A stretch of DNA of 6,142 nucleotides. Origin: Verrucomicrobiales bacterium (GTDB lineage: Bacteria; Verrucomicrobiota; Verrucomicrobiia; Limisphaerales; RI-55). The notes under the pieces are model-generated. The model worked only from the letters and a program-made list of their open reading frames with translations. It had not been told where the DNA came from and ran no database searches. Positions within the stretch are counted from its first letter, which is position 1, and every line of letters starts with the position of its first letter. The translations under genes were made by a program, and so were the position numbers. Shown here piece after piece: positions 1 through 5,731 of this stretch. The DNA lies in assembly GCA_003484235.1 (NCBI GenBank), contig DNDP01000423.1:23000-29141 (forward strand), given 5' to 3'.

Positions 1-81
1 AGGCGGCGCTGCCGTGGCTGCCCACCCGCCGGGGCACGTTTCTTGACTTGGGGAGGGCGACTCCGGACGCTGGCCGCGTTC
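1..81. other. Leading edge upstream of priA, not assigned
   Basis: This stretch may contain the end of an upstream plus-strand gene: a frame open from base 2 stops at 44-46. Too little is present to decide. TTGACT at 43-48 resembles a -35 box but has no matching -10 at 17 bases, and the same TTG is the alternative priA start. Confidence 0.3.
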
Positions 82-2337
82 ATGATTGCGCGTGTCACCC
101 TCGAGATCGCCCTGCGCCGGGAGTTTGATTACCTCGTTCCGGAGGAACTGCGCGACCTGGTCGATGTCGGCACGCGGGTCAAGGTGCCGTTCGGCCACCG
201 GCAGGTGCTGGGAGTCGTCACCGAAGTCGCCGATGATTCGCCCCACACCAACCTGAAGACCGTGATCCGCGTGATCGGCGGGAGAAGCCTCGTCACGCCC
301 AAGATCCTCGAGCTGGCACGCTGGATCGCCGACTACTACTGCTGTCCGCTCGAGATTGCCTTGAAGAGCGTGCTGCCCGAGTCCGTCCGGCGGGAGAAGG
401 AAAGCTGGAAGAAGCGTCTGCATGTCCGTGCGTTGACCCCGGCGGAGGAGGTGCCCAAGCTGACCAAGAAGCAGGAGTACGTCTGGAACATCATCGAGGA
501 ATGGCGCGAGCTGCCGATGGCGGAGCTGGTGCGGTTGGGCGAGACGACGCCGGACACCATCCGCCGGCTGGAGGACAAGGGCATGGTCGTGATTTCCGAA
601 CAGACCATCGACCGCGATCCCTACGCCAACGAACAGATCCTGCCGACCCAGCCCCTCGCGCTGAACGCCGAGCAGGCCGGGGCGCTGGCGGCAGTTCTCG
701 CGGCGCTCGGCGAAGGCCCGTCCGCTGACGCAGGCGCGGCCGGAAGTGGCGGCCGTGGCGCCCACACGTTCCTGCTGCACGGCGTGACGGGGAGCGGCAA
801 GACCGAGGTCTATCTGCAGGCCATTGCCCGTTGCCTGGAACTCGGCCGGGGGGCGATCGTCCTGGTGCCGGAAATCTCGCTGACCCCCCAGACCGTGGAG
901 CGTTTCAAGGCGCGGTTCAGCTCGGGGCCCGGCCGCACGCTCGTGGCGGTGCTGCACAGCCACCTGTCCGCCGGTGAAAAGCACGACGAATGGCACAAGA
1001 TCCGGCAGGGGCGCGCCCGGATCGTGATCGGCGCGCGGTCGGCGATCTTCGCGCCGGTCGACCCGCTGGGGCTCATCATCGTCGATGAGGAGCACGAGCA
1101 CTCCTACAAGCAGGAGGAAGCCCCGCGCTACCACGCCCGCGATCTCGCGGTGCTGCGGGGGCAGCGCGAAGGGGCGGTGGTCGTGCTCGGCTCGGCCACG
1201 CCGTCGATGGAGAGCTATCACAACGCAGTGGCCGGCAAATATCGGCTGCTGGAGTTGCCGCACCGTGCGGACGACGCCCGGATGCCGGTCGTGCGCGTGG
1301 TGGACATGCGCCAGGAAACGCGGCGACAGAAGGGCTCACCCATCTTCTCGGTGCAGCTTCGGGAGGCCATCCTCCAGCGGCTCGAGCGAAAGGAGCAGAC
1401 CATCCTTTTTCTCAACCGCCGCGGCTATGCCACCTCGATGCAGTGTCCGGCGTGCGGCTTCGTTGCCGAATGCCCCAACTGCAGCGTCGCGCTCACCTTT
1501 CATCGGCGTGAGCAGAAGCTGAAGTGCCACATCTGCGGCTATGACTCGCCGGCACCGGCGAAGTGTCCGGAGGTGAAATGCGGTTCGCGCGAGATCCGCT
1601 TCGCCGGGCTGGGCACCGAAAAGGTCGAGGACGCGCTGAAACAGGGCTTCCCGCAGGCAAACGTTTCCCGCATGGACTCCGACACGCTCAAGCGGAAGGA
1701 GGATTACCGGCGCATCCTCACCGAGTTCCGGGTCGGGAAGATCGACATCCTGATCGGCACGCAGATGATCGCCAAGGGGCTCCACTTTCCCAACGTGACC
1801 CTGGTGGGCATCATCTATGCCGACCTGAGCCTGCACCTGCCGGACTTCCGCGCCGGTGAACGGACCTTCCAGCTGCTGACGCAGGTGGCCGGACGCTCGG
1901 GGCGGGGCGACATCGAGGGCGAGGTGTTCGTGCAGTCGTTCACCCCGTTTCACCCGGCCATCCAATACGCCCGACGGCATGACTTTGTCGGTTTCTACGA
2001 GCAGGAGCTCGAGTTCCGACAGCAGCTGAAATATCCGCCGGTCAGCCGCATCGCGATGATCACCTTGAAGGGGCGCAACGAGGAGAAGGTCGCCTTCCTC
2101 GCCGAGCATCTGCGGAAGGAAATGGAGCCGATGCTCAAGGAACTGGAGGACTTGGTGATCGCCGGACCGGCACCGGCGCCCCTGGCCCGGGCGGAGACCT
2201 TCTACCGTCACCAGCTCATGCTCCGCACCCGGCACATGGGCTCGCTCAGCCGGCGCCTGAGCGGATTGCTGCAGCACCTCAAACTGCCCGACGGCGTCAC
2301 CGCCACCGTGGACATCGATCCGGTCAGCCTCTTCTGA
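82..2337 (+). CDS. priA: Primosomal protein N' (replication restart helicase PriA), complete
   Basis: PriA is the 3'-to-5' DExH helicase that recognises abandoned replication forks and reloads the replicative helicase. Using the ATG at 82 it is 751 residues, normal for the family. Visible in order: the N-terminal DNA-binding domain beginning MIARVTLEIALRREFDYLVP; Walker A GVTGSGKT (residues 234-241); DEEH box (335-338); a zinc-binding insert with cysteine pairs at 455/458, 464/467, 482/485 and 495/500; motif V GTQMIAKGL; motif VI QVAGRSGRG; and the usual C-terminal end DIDPVSLF. A TTG at 43 would add 13 residues (MTWGGRLRTLAAF). I prefer the ATG at 82 because PriA proteins typically start right at this beta-strand, although neither start has a well-spaced Shine-Dalgarno. 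A Gly/Ala-rich linker (about residues 212-228) precedes Walker A. The fourth cysteine pair is spaced CX4C rather than CX2C. The gene ends 15 bases from the convergent rluE stop. Confidence 0.97.
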   Translation: MIARVTLEIALRREFDYLVPEELRDLVDVGTRVKVPFGHRQVLGVVTEVADDSPHTNLKTVIRVIGGRSLVTPKILELARWIADYYCCPLEIALKSVLPESVRREKESWKKRLHVRALTPAEEVPKLTKKQEYVWNIIEEWRELPMAELVRLGETTPDTIRRLEDKGMVVISEQTIDRDPYANEQILPTQPLALNAEQAGALAAVLAALGEGPSADAGAAGSGGRGAHTFLLHGVTGSGKTEVYLQAIARCLELGRGAIVLVPEISLTPQTVERFKARFSSGPGRTLVAVLHSHLSAGEKHDEWHKIRQGRARIVIGARSAIFAPVDPLGLIIVDEEHEHSYKQEEAPRYHARDLAVLRGQREGAVVVLGSATPSMESYHNAVAGKYRLLELPHRADDARMPVVRVVDMRQETRRQKGSPIFSVQLREAILQRLERKEQTILFLNRRGYATSMQCPACGFVAECPNCSVALTFHRREQKLKCHICGYDSPAPAKCPEVKCGSREIRFAGLGTEKVEDALKQGFPQANVSRMDSDTLKRKEDYRRILTEFRVGKIDILIGTQMIAKGLHFPNVTLVGIIYADLSLHLPDFRAGERTFQLLTQVAGRSGRGDIEGEVFVQSFTPFHPAIQYARRHDFVGFYEQELEFRQQLKYPPVSRIAMITLKGRNEEKVAFLAEHLRKEMEPMLKELEDLVIAGPAPAPLARAETFYRHQLMLRTRHMGSLSRRLSGLLQHLKLPDGVTATVDIDPVSLF

Positions 2338-2352
2338 CGGGCCTCCGCAAGT

Positions 2353-2916
2353 TCAAGCGAGCACCAGCCGGCGTTCATCCGGACCAAGCTCCCGCCATTC
2401 ACCGGCGGGCAGGCTGCCCAGTTCGAAGGCGCCAATCCGCACCCGCATCAACCGCAGGGTCGGATGTCCGATCGCGGCGGTCATACGGCGGACCTGACGA
2501 TTTCGGCCCTCGGTCAGTTCCAATTCCAGCCAGCAGTCGGGCACGGTCTGGCGCACGCGGATGGGCGGATCGCGCGGTGGCACGACCGGCTGCGGGTCAA
2601 GCCGCCGGGCGCGGCAGGGCAGCGTCTTCTTTCCTTGAATGACCAGTCCGCGCGCCAGCCGATCCAGCGCGTCCGCCGAGGGGATGCGTTCCACCTGCAC
2701 CCAGTAAGTTCGGTGATGCGCATGGCGGGGATGAAGCAGGCGTTCGTTCAACGAGGCCTCGTCGCTCAGCAGCAGCAGCCCTTCGCTGTCGGCGTCCAGC
2801 CGGCCGATCGGATACACCCCCGAGGGGAACTGATACTCCGCCAGAGTGCGGTTGGGCGAACCATCGGGCGTGAACTGCGAGAGCACGCCGTAGGGTTTGT
2901 TGAAGGCGATCAACAT
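2353..2916 (-). CDS. rluE: 23S rRNA pseudouridine synthase, RluE-like (RsuA/RluB/E/F family)
   Basis: A 187-residue pseudouridine synthase without an S4 domain. RluE isomerises one uridine of 23S rRNA (U2457 in E. coli) in the cytoplasm. The N-terminus reads FNKPYGVLSQFTPDG, the signature start of RluE-type proteins. The catalytic motif is GRLDADSEGLLLL, with the presumed catalytic Asp at residue 41. The C-terminal half holds PPIRVRQTVPDCWLELEL and the RNA-binding motif GRNRQVRRM (137-145), followed by HPTLRLMR and GEWREL, all as in RluE. The ATG at 2916 is chosen because it begins this conserved start and follows a good ribosome binding site. The same frame stays open upstream to 3168, but those residues are an antisense-like Arg-rich translation of the neighbouring gene. 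The start overlaps the serine hydrolase stop by 7 bases (ATGTTGA), so translation is probably coupled. Target uridine is inferred from family resemblance. Confidence 0.93.
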   Translation of the reverse strand: MLIAFNKPYGVLSQFTPDGSPNRTLAEYQFPSGVYPIGRLDADSEGLLLLSDEASLNERLLHPRHAHHRTYWVQVERIPSADALDRLARGLVIQGKKTLPCRARRLDPQPVVPPRDPPIRVRQTVPDCWLELELTEGRNRQVRRMTAAIGHPTLRLMRVRIGAFELGSLPAGEWRELGPDERRLVLA

Positions 2917-4016
2917 GTGCTTCCCCTGAGCCCGAGGTCCTCGTAGATCGCCGTGTTCAGCTCGCGCGCTCGAAGCTGGTGCTTCAGTTCGCCCGGCATG
3001 CCGTTGCAGACCCACGCGACCGCCAGACCATGCTCCGGATCGGCAAAGCCGCACGAGCTCTGCATGCCGCCATGGCCAAACGCGCGGTCGCCTGCGTGCA
3101 GCCCGAAACCGTAGGGCACCGTGCTCCGACCGTGCCGCGCCGAATTGATGATCACGCCAAGCCCCCAATCCATCACATGCTGGAAAGTATGGTCGAACAT
3201 CCCGTCACGCTGGCGGGTGACGAACCGGTCAAACATTGAAGGCGACAGCAGTCGCCGGTCGGTGGGCGCGTCGGACTCGATCAGCCGCGCGTAGAAATGG
3301 GCCAGGTCACGCGCGGGCCCGCGCAGGCTGCTGCCGGGCCGGCAAAGTCGGCGGCTGCGGTCGCGATTGAGGAATGGATGCGGCGCGGGCGGGGTCTCGT
3401 GCGTGAGATGCATCATACCAAACTTGTAGCGGTCGTCCTCCGACTCGGGCACCGCCAGCCACGAGTTCTTCATGCCGGCGCGGGCGCAGACTTCCTTGCG
3501 CACGTGCTCGTCCGGGGCGGCGCCGGTCACGCGCCGGATCAGTTCGCCGAGCACGAACCACGAGCCGGTGACGTGGTAGGCGGCCTTCGCGCCCGGCACC
3601 CAGCCGGGCTCCAACGGCGATGCGCAGACGCGGGCAACGGCTTCCTCCCAGGTGAAATGTTCCGGCACCTTGTCGGCCTCGCGAAAACCGCCGGTGTGGG
3701 TCAGGAGGTGCCACACGGTGATCGCCTCCTTGCCCCCGCTGGCGAATTCCGGGATGAGGTCCGCCACGGGCAAATCGAGGGCCAGTTGGCCTTGCTCGAC
3801 CAATTGGAGCACGGCCACCGCGGTCAACGGTTTGCCCGAGGACAGCCAGGGCATGAGGTGGTCGGTCGTCAGCGGCTCGCCCGGCTGGTTCTCTCCGACG
3901 GCCATGTGCAGCAGCGTGATCCCATGCTGGAGCACGGCGACCTGCGCCCCAAGGTGCAGACCTGACTCGATGCCGCGCTCGAGGGCGCGGAGGGTTTTGC
4001 CGAATGACCTGTTCAA
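2910..4016 (-). CDS. Beta-lactamase-fold serine hydrolase (class C / esterase type)
   Basis: A 368-residue member of the serine beta-lactamase-like family (penicillin-binding protein/class C beta-lactamase/EstB-type esterases). Visible motifs: the nucleophile motif SSGK (Ser59 and Lys62, the SxxK pair); a typical helix ITVWHLLTHTGGF (99-111); the second-motif tyrosine in AYHVTGSWFVLGELI (Tyr147, YxV rather than YxN); and FGHGGMQSSCGF, whose HGG (315-317) takes the place of the KTG triad. No signal peptide or membrane segment is seen, so a cytoplasmic esterase or peptidase-like enzyme is more likely than a periplasmic antibiotic-degrading enzyme; the substrate cannot be told. The start is a TTG at 4016, the furthest start in this frame; no convincing Shine-Dalgarno precedes it and no in-frame ATG occurs before residue 38, after the conserved N-terminal helix. 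Its last 7 bases overlap the rluE-like start. It lies 57 bases downstream of the toxin gene. Confidence 0.9.
   Translation of the reverse strand: MNRSFGKTLRALERGIESGLHLGAQVAVLQHGITLLHMAVGENQPGEPLTTDHLMPWLSSGKPLTAVAVLQLVEQGQLALDLPVADLIPEFASGGKEAITVWHLLTHTGGFREADKVPEHFTWEEAVARVCASPLEPGWVPGAKAAYHVTGSWFVLGELIRRVTGAAPDEHVRKEVCARAGMKNSWLAVPESEDDRYKFGMMHLTHETPPAPHPFLNRDRSRRLCRPGSSLRGPARDLAHFYARLIESDAPTDRRLLSPSMFDRFVTRQRDGMFDHTFQHVMDWGLGVIINSARHGRSTVPYGFGLHAGDRAFGHGGMQSSCGFADPEHGLAVAWVCNGMPGELKHQLRARELNTAIYEDLGLRGSTC
2920..2927 (-). promoter_or_regulatory. Ribosome binding site of the rluE-like gene
   Basis: The minus strand reads AGGGGAAG here, with the AGGGG core 6 bases before the ATG at 2916. 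It lies inside the last codons of the serine hydrolase. It is the clearest Shine-Dalgarno among the starts I examined, and it supports the short 187-residue start over the longer open frame. Confidence 0.7.
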
Positions 4017-4073
4017 GCTATAGAACCATTGGAGGCCAAAGTTGAAACGGGACCATGGGCGTACTGAACCACG

Positions 4074-4334
4074 TCAGCGCCGATAGATGTCTCGTCGATG
4101 GCCCACGTAATGCAGATAGATGCGTCCTGCCTGAACATCGTATTCGTAGATGACCCGGTAGTTGCCCACTCGGAGCCGTGATTCGCTTCTCCCTTTAAGA
4201 CGCTGATGAGGAAAGTCGGTGAGGCGACTGCCCATGTTGTCCACGGCTCTTTGAACCGCCTGCTGTGCTGGCGCCGGAAGATCGTCAAACGCCCGGGAAT
4301 AGGTGGCCGACCAGACTTGCAGGGCGGCGGCCAT
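4074..4334 (-). CDS. RelE/ParE-superfamily toxin of a type II toxin-antitoxin pair
   Basis: An 86-residue RelE-fold protein. RelE-type toxins bind the ribosomal A site and cut mRNA; ParE relatives hit gyrase. The N-terminal two-helix part (FDDLPAPAQQAVQRAVDN) is followed by the sheet RLRVGNYRVIYEYD and a C-terminal GHRRDIYRR. By position relative to E. coli RelE, Arg60 (in NYR), Arg80 and Tyr84 match the catalytic Arg61, Arg81 and Tyr87, so an active mRNA interferase is plausible. The ATG at 4334 is chosen because it gives the family's usual length and starts 7 bases after the antitoxin stop. An in-frame start at 4451 would overlap most of the antitoxin and give a Ser/Pro/Arg-rich non-family N-terminus. 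No clear Shine-Dalgarno is seen, so translation probably depends on the antitoxin reading. GC is about 52-53% over 4081-4200, below its neighbours. Target assignment is inference. Confidence 0.9.
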   Translation of the reverse strand: MAAALQVWSATYSRAFDDLPAPAQQAVQRAVDNMGSRLTDFPHQRLKGRSESRLRVGNYRVIYEYDVQAGRIYLHYVGHRRDIYRR

Positions 4335-4341
4335 GGGATCG

Positions 4342-4527
4342 CTAGGGCTGCCGCGTCGTAACCTCGCCGGCCGCGATCTCTGCCTTGGACTGCTCGATCC
4401 TGGCGACCACGTCGTCGGCAAGTTCCAGCTGTGCCTCCAATTGCTCGTCAATCAGCTCGCGCACATGCTCCATTTCCTCCCGCGTGAGGCGGGGCAGCGC
4501 TTTCTCGATTTCCTGCACAGTGCTCAT
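4342..4527 (-). CDS. Small antitoxin partner of the RelE-family toxin
   Basis: A 61-residue, highly charged, mostly helical protein (MSTVQEIEKALPRLTREEME at the start, GEVTTRQP at the end). It lies immediately upstream of the RelE toxin, the usual antitoxin-first order. It has no recognisable helix-turn-helix, ribbon-helix-helix or AbrB domain in this short length. It resembles short antitoxin-like proteins beginning TVQEIEKA that I recall next to RelE toxins in other bacteria; this was not searched. Expected role: bind and mask the toxin, and possibly repress the operon. The ATG at 4527 has no visible Shine-Dalgarno. A weak promoter-like pair ends 6 bases before it, which would make the transcript nearly leaderless. 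The gene is 49 bases downstream of the queE stop on the same strand, so read-through from queE is also possible. Confidence 0.82.
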   Translation of the reverse strand: MSTVQEIEKALPRLTREEMEHVRELIDEQLEAQLELADDVVARIEQSKAEIAAGEVTTRQP

Positions 4528-4533
4528 GACGGC

Positions 4534-4562
4534 AATCTAGGCTTCGTCGATGGGTTTGAAAA
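4534..4562 (-). promoter_or_regulatory. Weak candidate promoter of the toxin-antitoxin pair
   Basis: On the minus strand TTTTCA (4562-4557) and TAGATT (4539-4534) are separated by 17 bases. Each matches four of six positions of the sigma-70 consensus. Transcription would start at or next to the antitoxin ATG (4527), fitting the missing Shine-Dalgarno. Such pairs arise by chance, so this is only a candidate. Confidence 0.25.
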
Positions 4563-4576
4563 GTCCTGAACTTGGA

Positions 4577-5320
4577 TCACACGCCCCGTTGATCCGGTGG
4601 CCAGATGATCTTGTGCATCTGCAGCTGGAAACGCACGGGCAGGGCGTCCGCCACGATCCGTTCGACCAGCTCCTTCCTGCTGATCGGTGTCTGGCCGGCC
4701 GGTACCGGCTTCAACGACTTGTCCTGCTGATGCGGCTCAAGCGGCGCCACCCAGGAGAACAGGATCGGACAGCGATCCGCCAGCTCGTGTTCGGCCAGAA
4801 TTCTCTTTGCCCATTCGTAGTCCTGGACCGTGCCAATTACGAACTTCACCTCGTCCGTCTCCTTCAGTGCGCCGAGGTTTTCCCAACGATTCCGTTCCAC
4901 CTCGCCGCTCGAAGGACATTTCAGGTCCATGATGCGGCGGACGCGCGGGTCGATCTTCGAGATGTCATGGGCGCCGCTGGTCTCGATGAGCACGGTGAAT
5001 CCGCCGTTACAGAGCCGGGTCATCAGCGGATGCACATTGGGTTGGAGGAGAGGTTCGCCGCCGGTCAATTCGACCAGCGGGCATTTGTGATTTCCGATTT
5101 GGGATTTCTGATTGCTGAACGGCTGGGCGAGGCGCTGGACTTCACCGAGAATCTCGTCCAGCGACCGCTTGCCGCCTTCGGTGAACGCATAGGCCGTGTC
5201 GCAGTAAGAACAGCGCAGGTTGCAGGCGGTCAGCCGGATGAAAATGCACGGCAACCCGGCGAAGGTGCTTTCGCCCTGCAGGCTCAGGTAGATTTCGTTG
5301 ACGACCAGCGTGTCGGACAT
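4577..5320 (-). CDS. queE: 7-carboxy-7-deazaguanine synthase QueE (radical SAM)
   Basis: QueE converts 6-carboxy-tetrahydropterin to 7-carboxy-7-deazaguanine, the ring-contraction step on the way to preQ0 and queuosine in tRNA. The 247-residue protein begins VNEIYLSLQGESTFAGLPC, typical of QueE. It has the radical-SAM cluster motif CX3CX2C (Cys33, Cys37, Cys40 in CNLRCSYC), the SAM-binding TGGEP (86-90), the QueE motif DLKCPSSGE (132-140), DEVKFVIG (156-163) and the C-terminal FQLQMHKIIWPP. The ATG at 5320 fits the family N-terminus; its Shine-Dalgarno is weak. The oddity is residues 69-79 (SNQKSQIGNHK), encoded by five AT-rich heptanucleotide repeats and lying where homologues have a short loop before the strand leading to TGGEP. 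The reading frame is intact and all catalytic motifs are present, so the enzyme is probably functional. No other queuosine gene lies in the window. Confidence 0.96.
   Translation of the reverse strand: MSDTLVVNEIYLSLQGESTFAGLPCIFIRLTACNLRCSYCDTAYAFTEGGKRSLDEILGEVQRLAQPFSNQKSQIGNHKCPLVELTGGEPLLQPNVHPLMTRLCNGGFTVLIETSGAHDISKIDPRVRRIMDLKCPSSGEVERNRWENLGALKETDEVKFVIGTVQDYEWAKRILAEHELADRCPILFSWVAPLEPHQQDKSLKPVPAGQTPISRKELVERIVADALPVRFQLQMHKIIWPPDQRGV
5083..5117. repeat. Five tandem heptanucleotide repeats (ATTTNNG) inside queE
   Basis: Five consecutive 7-bp units follow the plus-strand consensus ATTTNNG. The variable pairs are GT, CC, GG and CT in the first four units, and the fifth reads ATTGCTG. 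ATT and the final G are kept in all five. The tract is 37% GC (13 of 35) within GC-rich coding DNA. On the minus strand it is read in frame as the Asn/Gln/Lys/Ser-rich linker of QueE. Because 7 is not a multiple of 3, a single-unit change would shift the frame; five units are 35 bases. Confidence 0.85.
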
Positions 5321-5482
5321 CGGCGGCGAGACTAGGCAGGGGCCGACCCGGAGTCAAAAGGCGAGCTGCTGGCCGCGACCGGGGGAAGATCGGCTTGCTG
5401 ACGGCCGGTCGCCGGTGGGAAGGTGGGTGCCGGACGGGAGCGCGCGGTTGCCTCCCGCCGCGAACCTTCCCGCTCGTGCCCC
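5321..5482. other. Divergent intergenic region between queE and the 70-codon gene
   Basis: These 162 bases separate two divergent starts and should hold both promoters, but I see no clear -35/-10 pair; the region is very GC-rich. It contains one perfect 8-bp inverted repeat, GCGACCGG at 5375-5382 and CCGGTCGC at 5405-5412, with a 22-base spacer. This could be a protein-binding site or a chance match in GC-rich DNA. Confidence 0.4.
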
Positions 5483-5695
5483 ATGGAAAAGAAAGAAGCC
5501 ATCGACCAGATCATGTCGCATTGCCGCGACATCGCGTCCAAGGTCACCAGCCTGCACCAGCTTTCTCCGAAGCTGAACGACCCCGCAGCGCACGGAGAGA
5601 TCATCAAGGCGCTGTTCGAGCTGACCAAGAACGTCGAGGTCGTGAAGAAGCAGGTGATGAAGTCGCAGAAGCGGGACGAGTCGCCGGAGATGTAG
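5483..5695 (+). CDS. Uncharacterised small helical protein (70 residues)
   Basis: I do not recognise this gene's function. From the ATG at 5483 the protein has 70 residues, starting MEKKEAIDQIMSHCRDIASK. It is rich in charged and helix-forming residues with balanced Lys/Arg and Asp/Glu, and it has one Cys (14), no signal peptide and no membrane segment. The pattern suggests two helices, about residues 3-24 and 36-60, joined by a loop LSPKLNDPAAHG, ending in a charged tail. A GTG at 5423 would add 20 Arg/Pro-rich residues that look like translated non-coding DNA, so the ATG is preferred although no Shine-Dalgarno is visible before it. Codon use resembles the neighbours (G or C in most third positions), which supports real coding. 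It diverges from queE and converges with the AIM24 gene, so it is probably a single-gene unit. Confidence 0.68.
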   Translation: MEKKEAIDQIMSHCRDIASKVTSLHQLSPKLNDPAAHGEIIKALFELTKNVEVVKKQVMKSQKRDESPEM

Positions 5696-5700
5696 AGCTG

Positions 5701-5731
5701 AACTGCGACCGGGGCGCACCCGATCTCAGTT
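5701..5731. terminator. Possible bidirectional hairpin between convergent genes
   Basis: AACTG (5701-5705) pairs with CAGTT (5727-5731). Inside, CGGG (5710-5713) pairs with CCCG (5719-5722) around a 5-base loop. It sits in the 30-base gap between two convergent stop codons and overlaps the AIM24 stop. There is no T-run on either side and an internal loop separates the stems, so it is a weak candidate. Confidence 0.3.

Noticed and set aside
43..71. TTGACT at 43-48 as a priA promoter -35 box
   Set aside because: The hexamer at 17-base spacing is GACGCT, which is not a -10 element, and no better spacing gave one.
1336..2277. A 313-residue open frame on the minus strand opposite priA
   Set aside because: It lies wholly antisense to conserved helicase motifs and its translation is low-complexity and unlike any family; long antisense frames are expected in GC-rich genes.
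2323..2338. Hairpin GTCAG/CTGAC spanning the priA stop codon
   Set aside because: Only five base pairs, a 6-base loop and no T-run; too weak to call a terminator.
2917..3168. N-terminal extension of the rluE-like frame
   Set aside because: The extra 84 residues are Arg/Ala/Gly-rich, overlap the hydrolase coding region and lack homology; the ATG at 2916 has a ribosome binding site and begins the conserved fold.
3297..3965. A 222-residue plus-strand frame opposite the serine hydrolase
   Set aside because: It is antisense to the recognisable hydrolase motifs, and its composition (many His, Arg, Gly, Ala) is typical of an antisense shadow.
4335..4451. Longer start of the RelE toxin at 4451
   Set aside because: It would overlap most of the antitoxin gene and add a Ser/Pro/Arg-rich segment not found in RelE proteins.
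4550..5335. A 261-residue plus-strand frame opposite queE
   Set aside because: It covers the complete queE gene in antisense with no family signal of its own.
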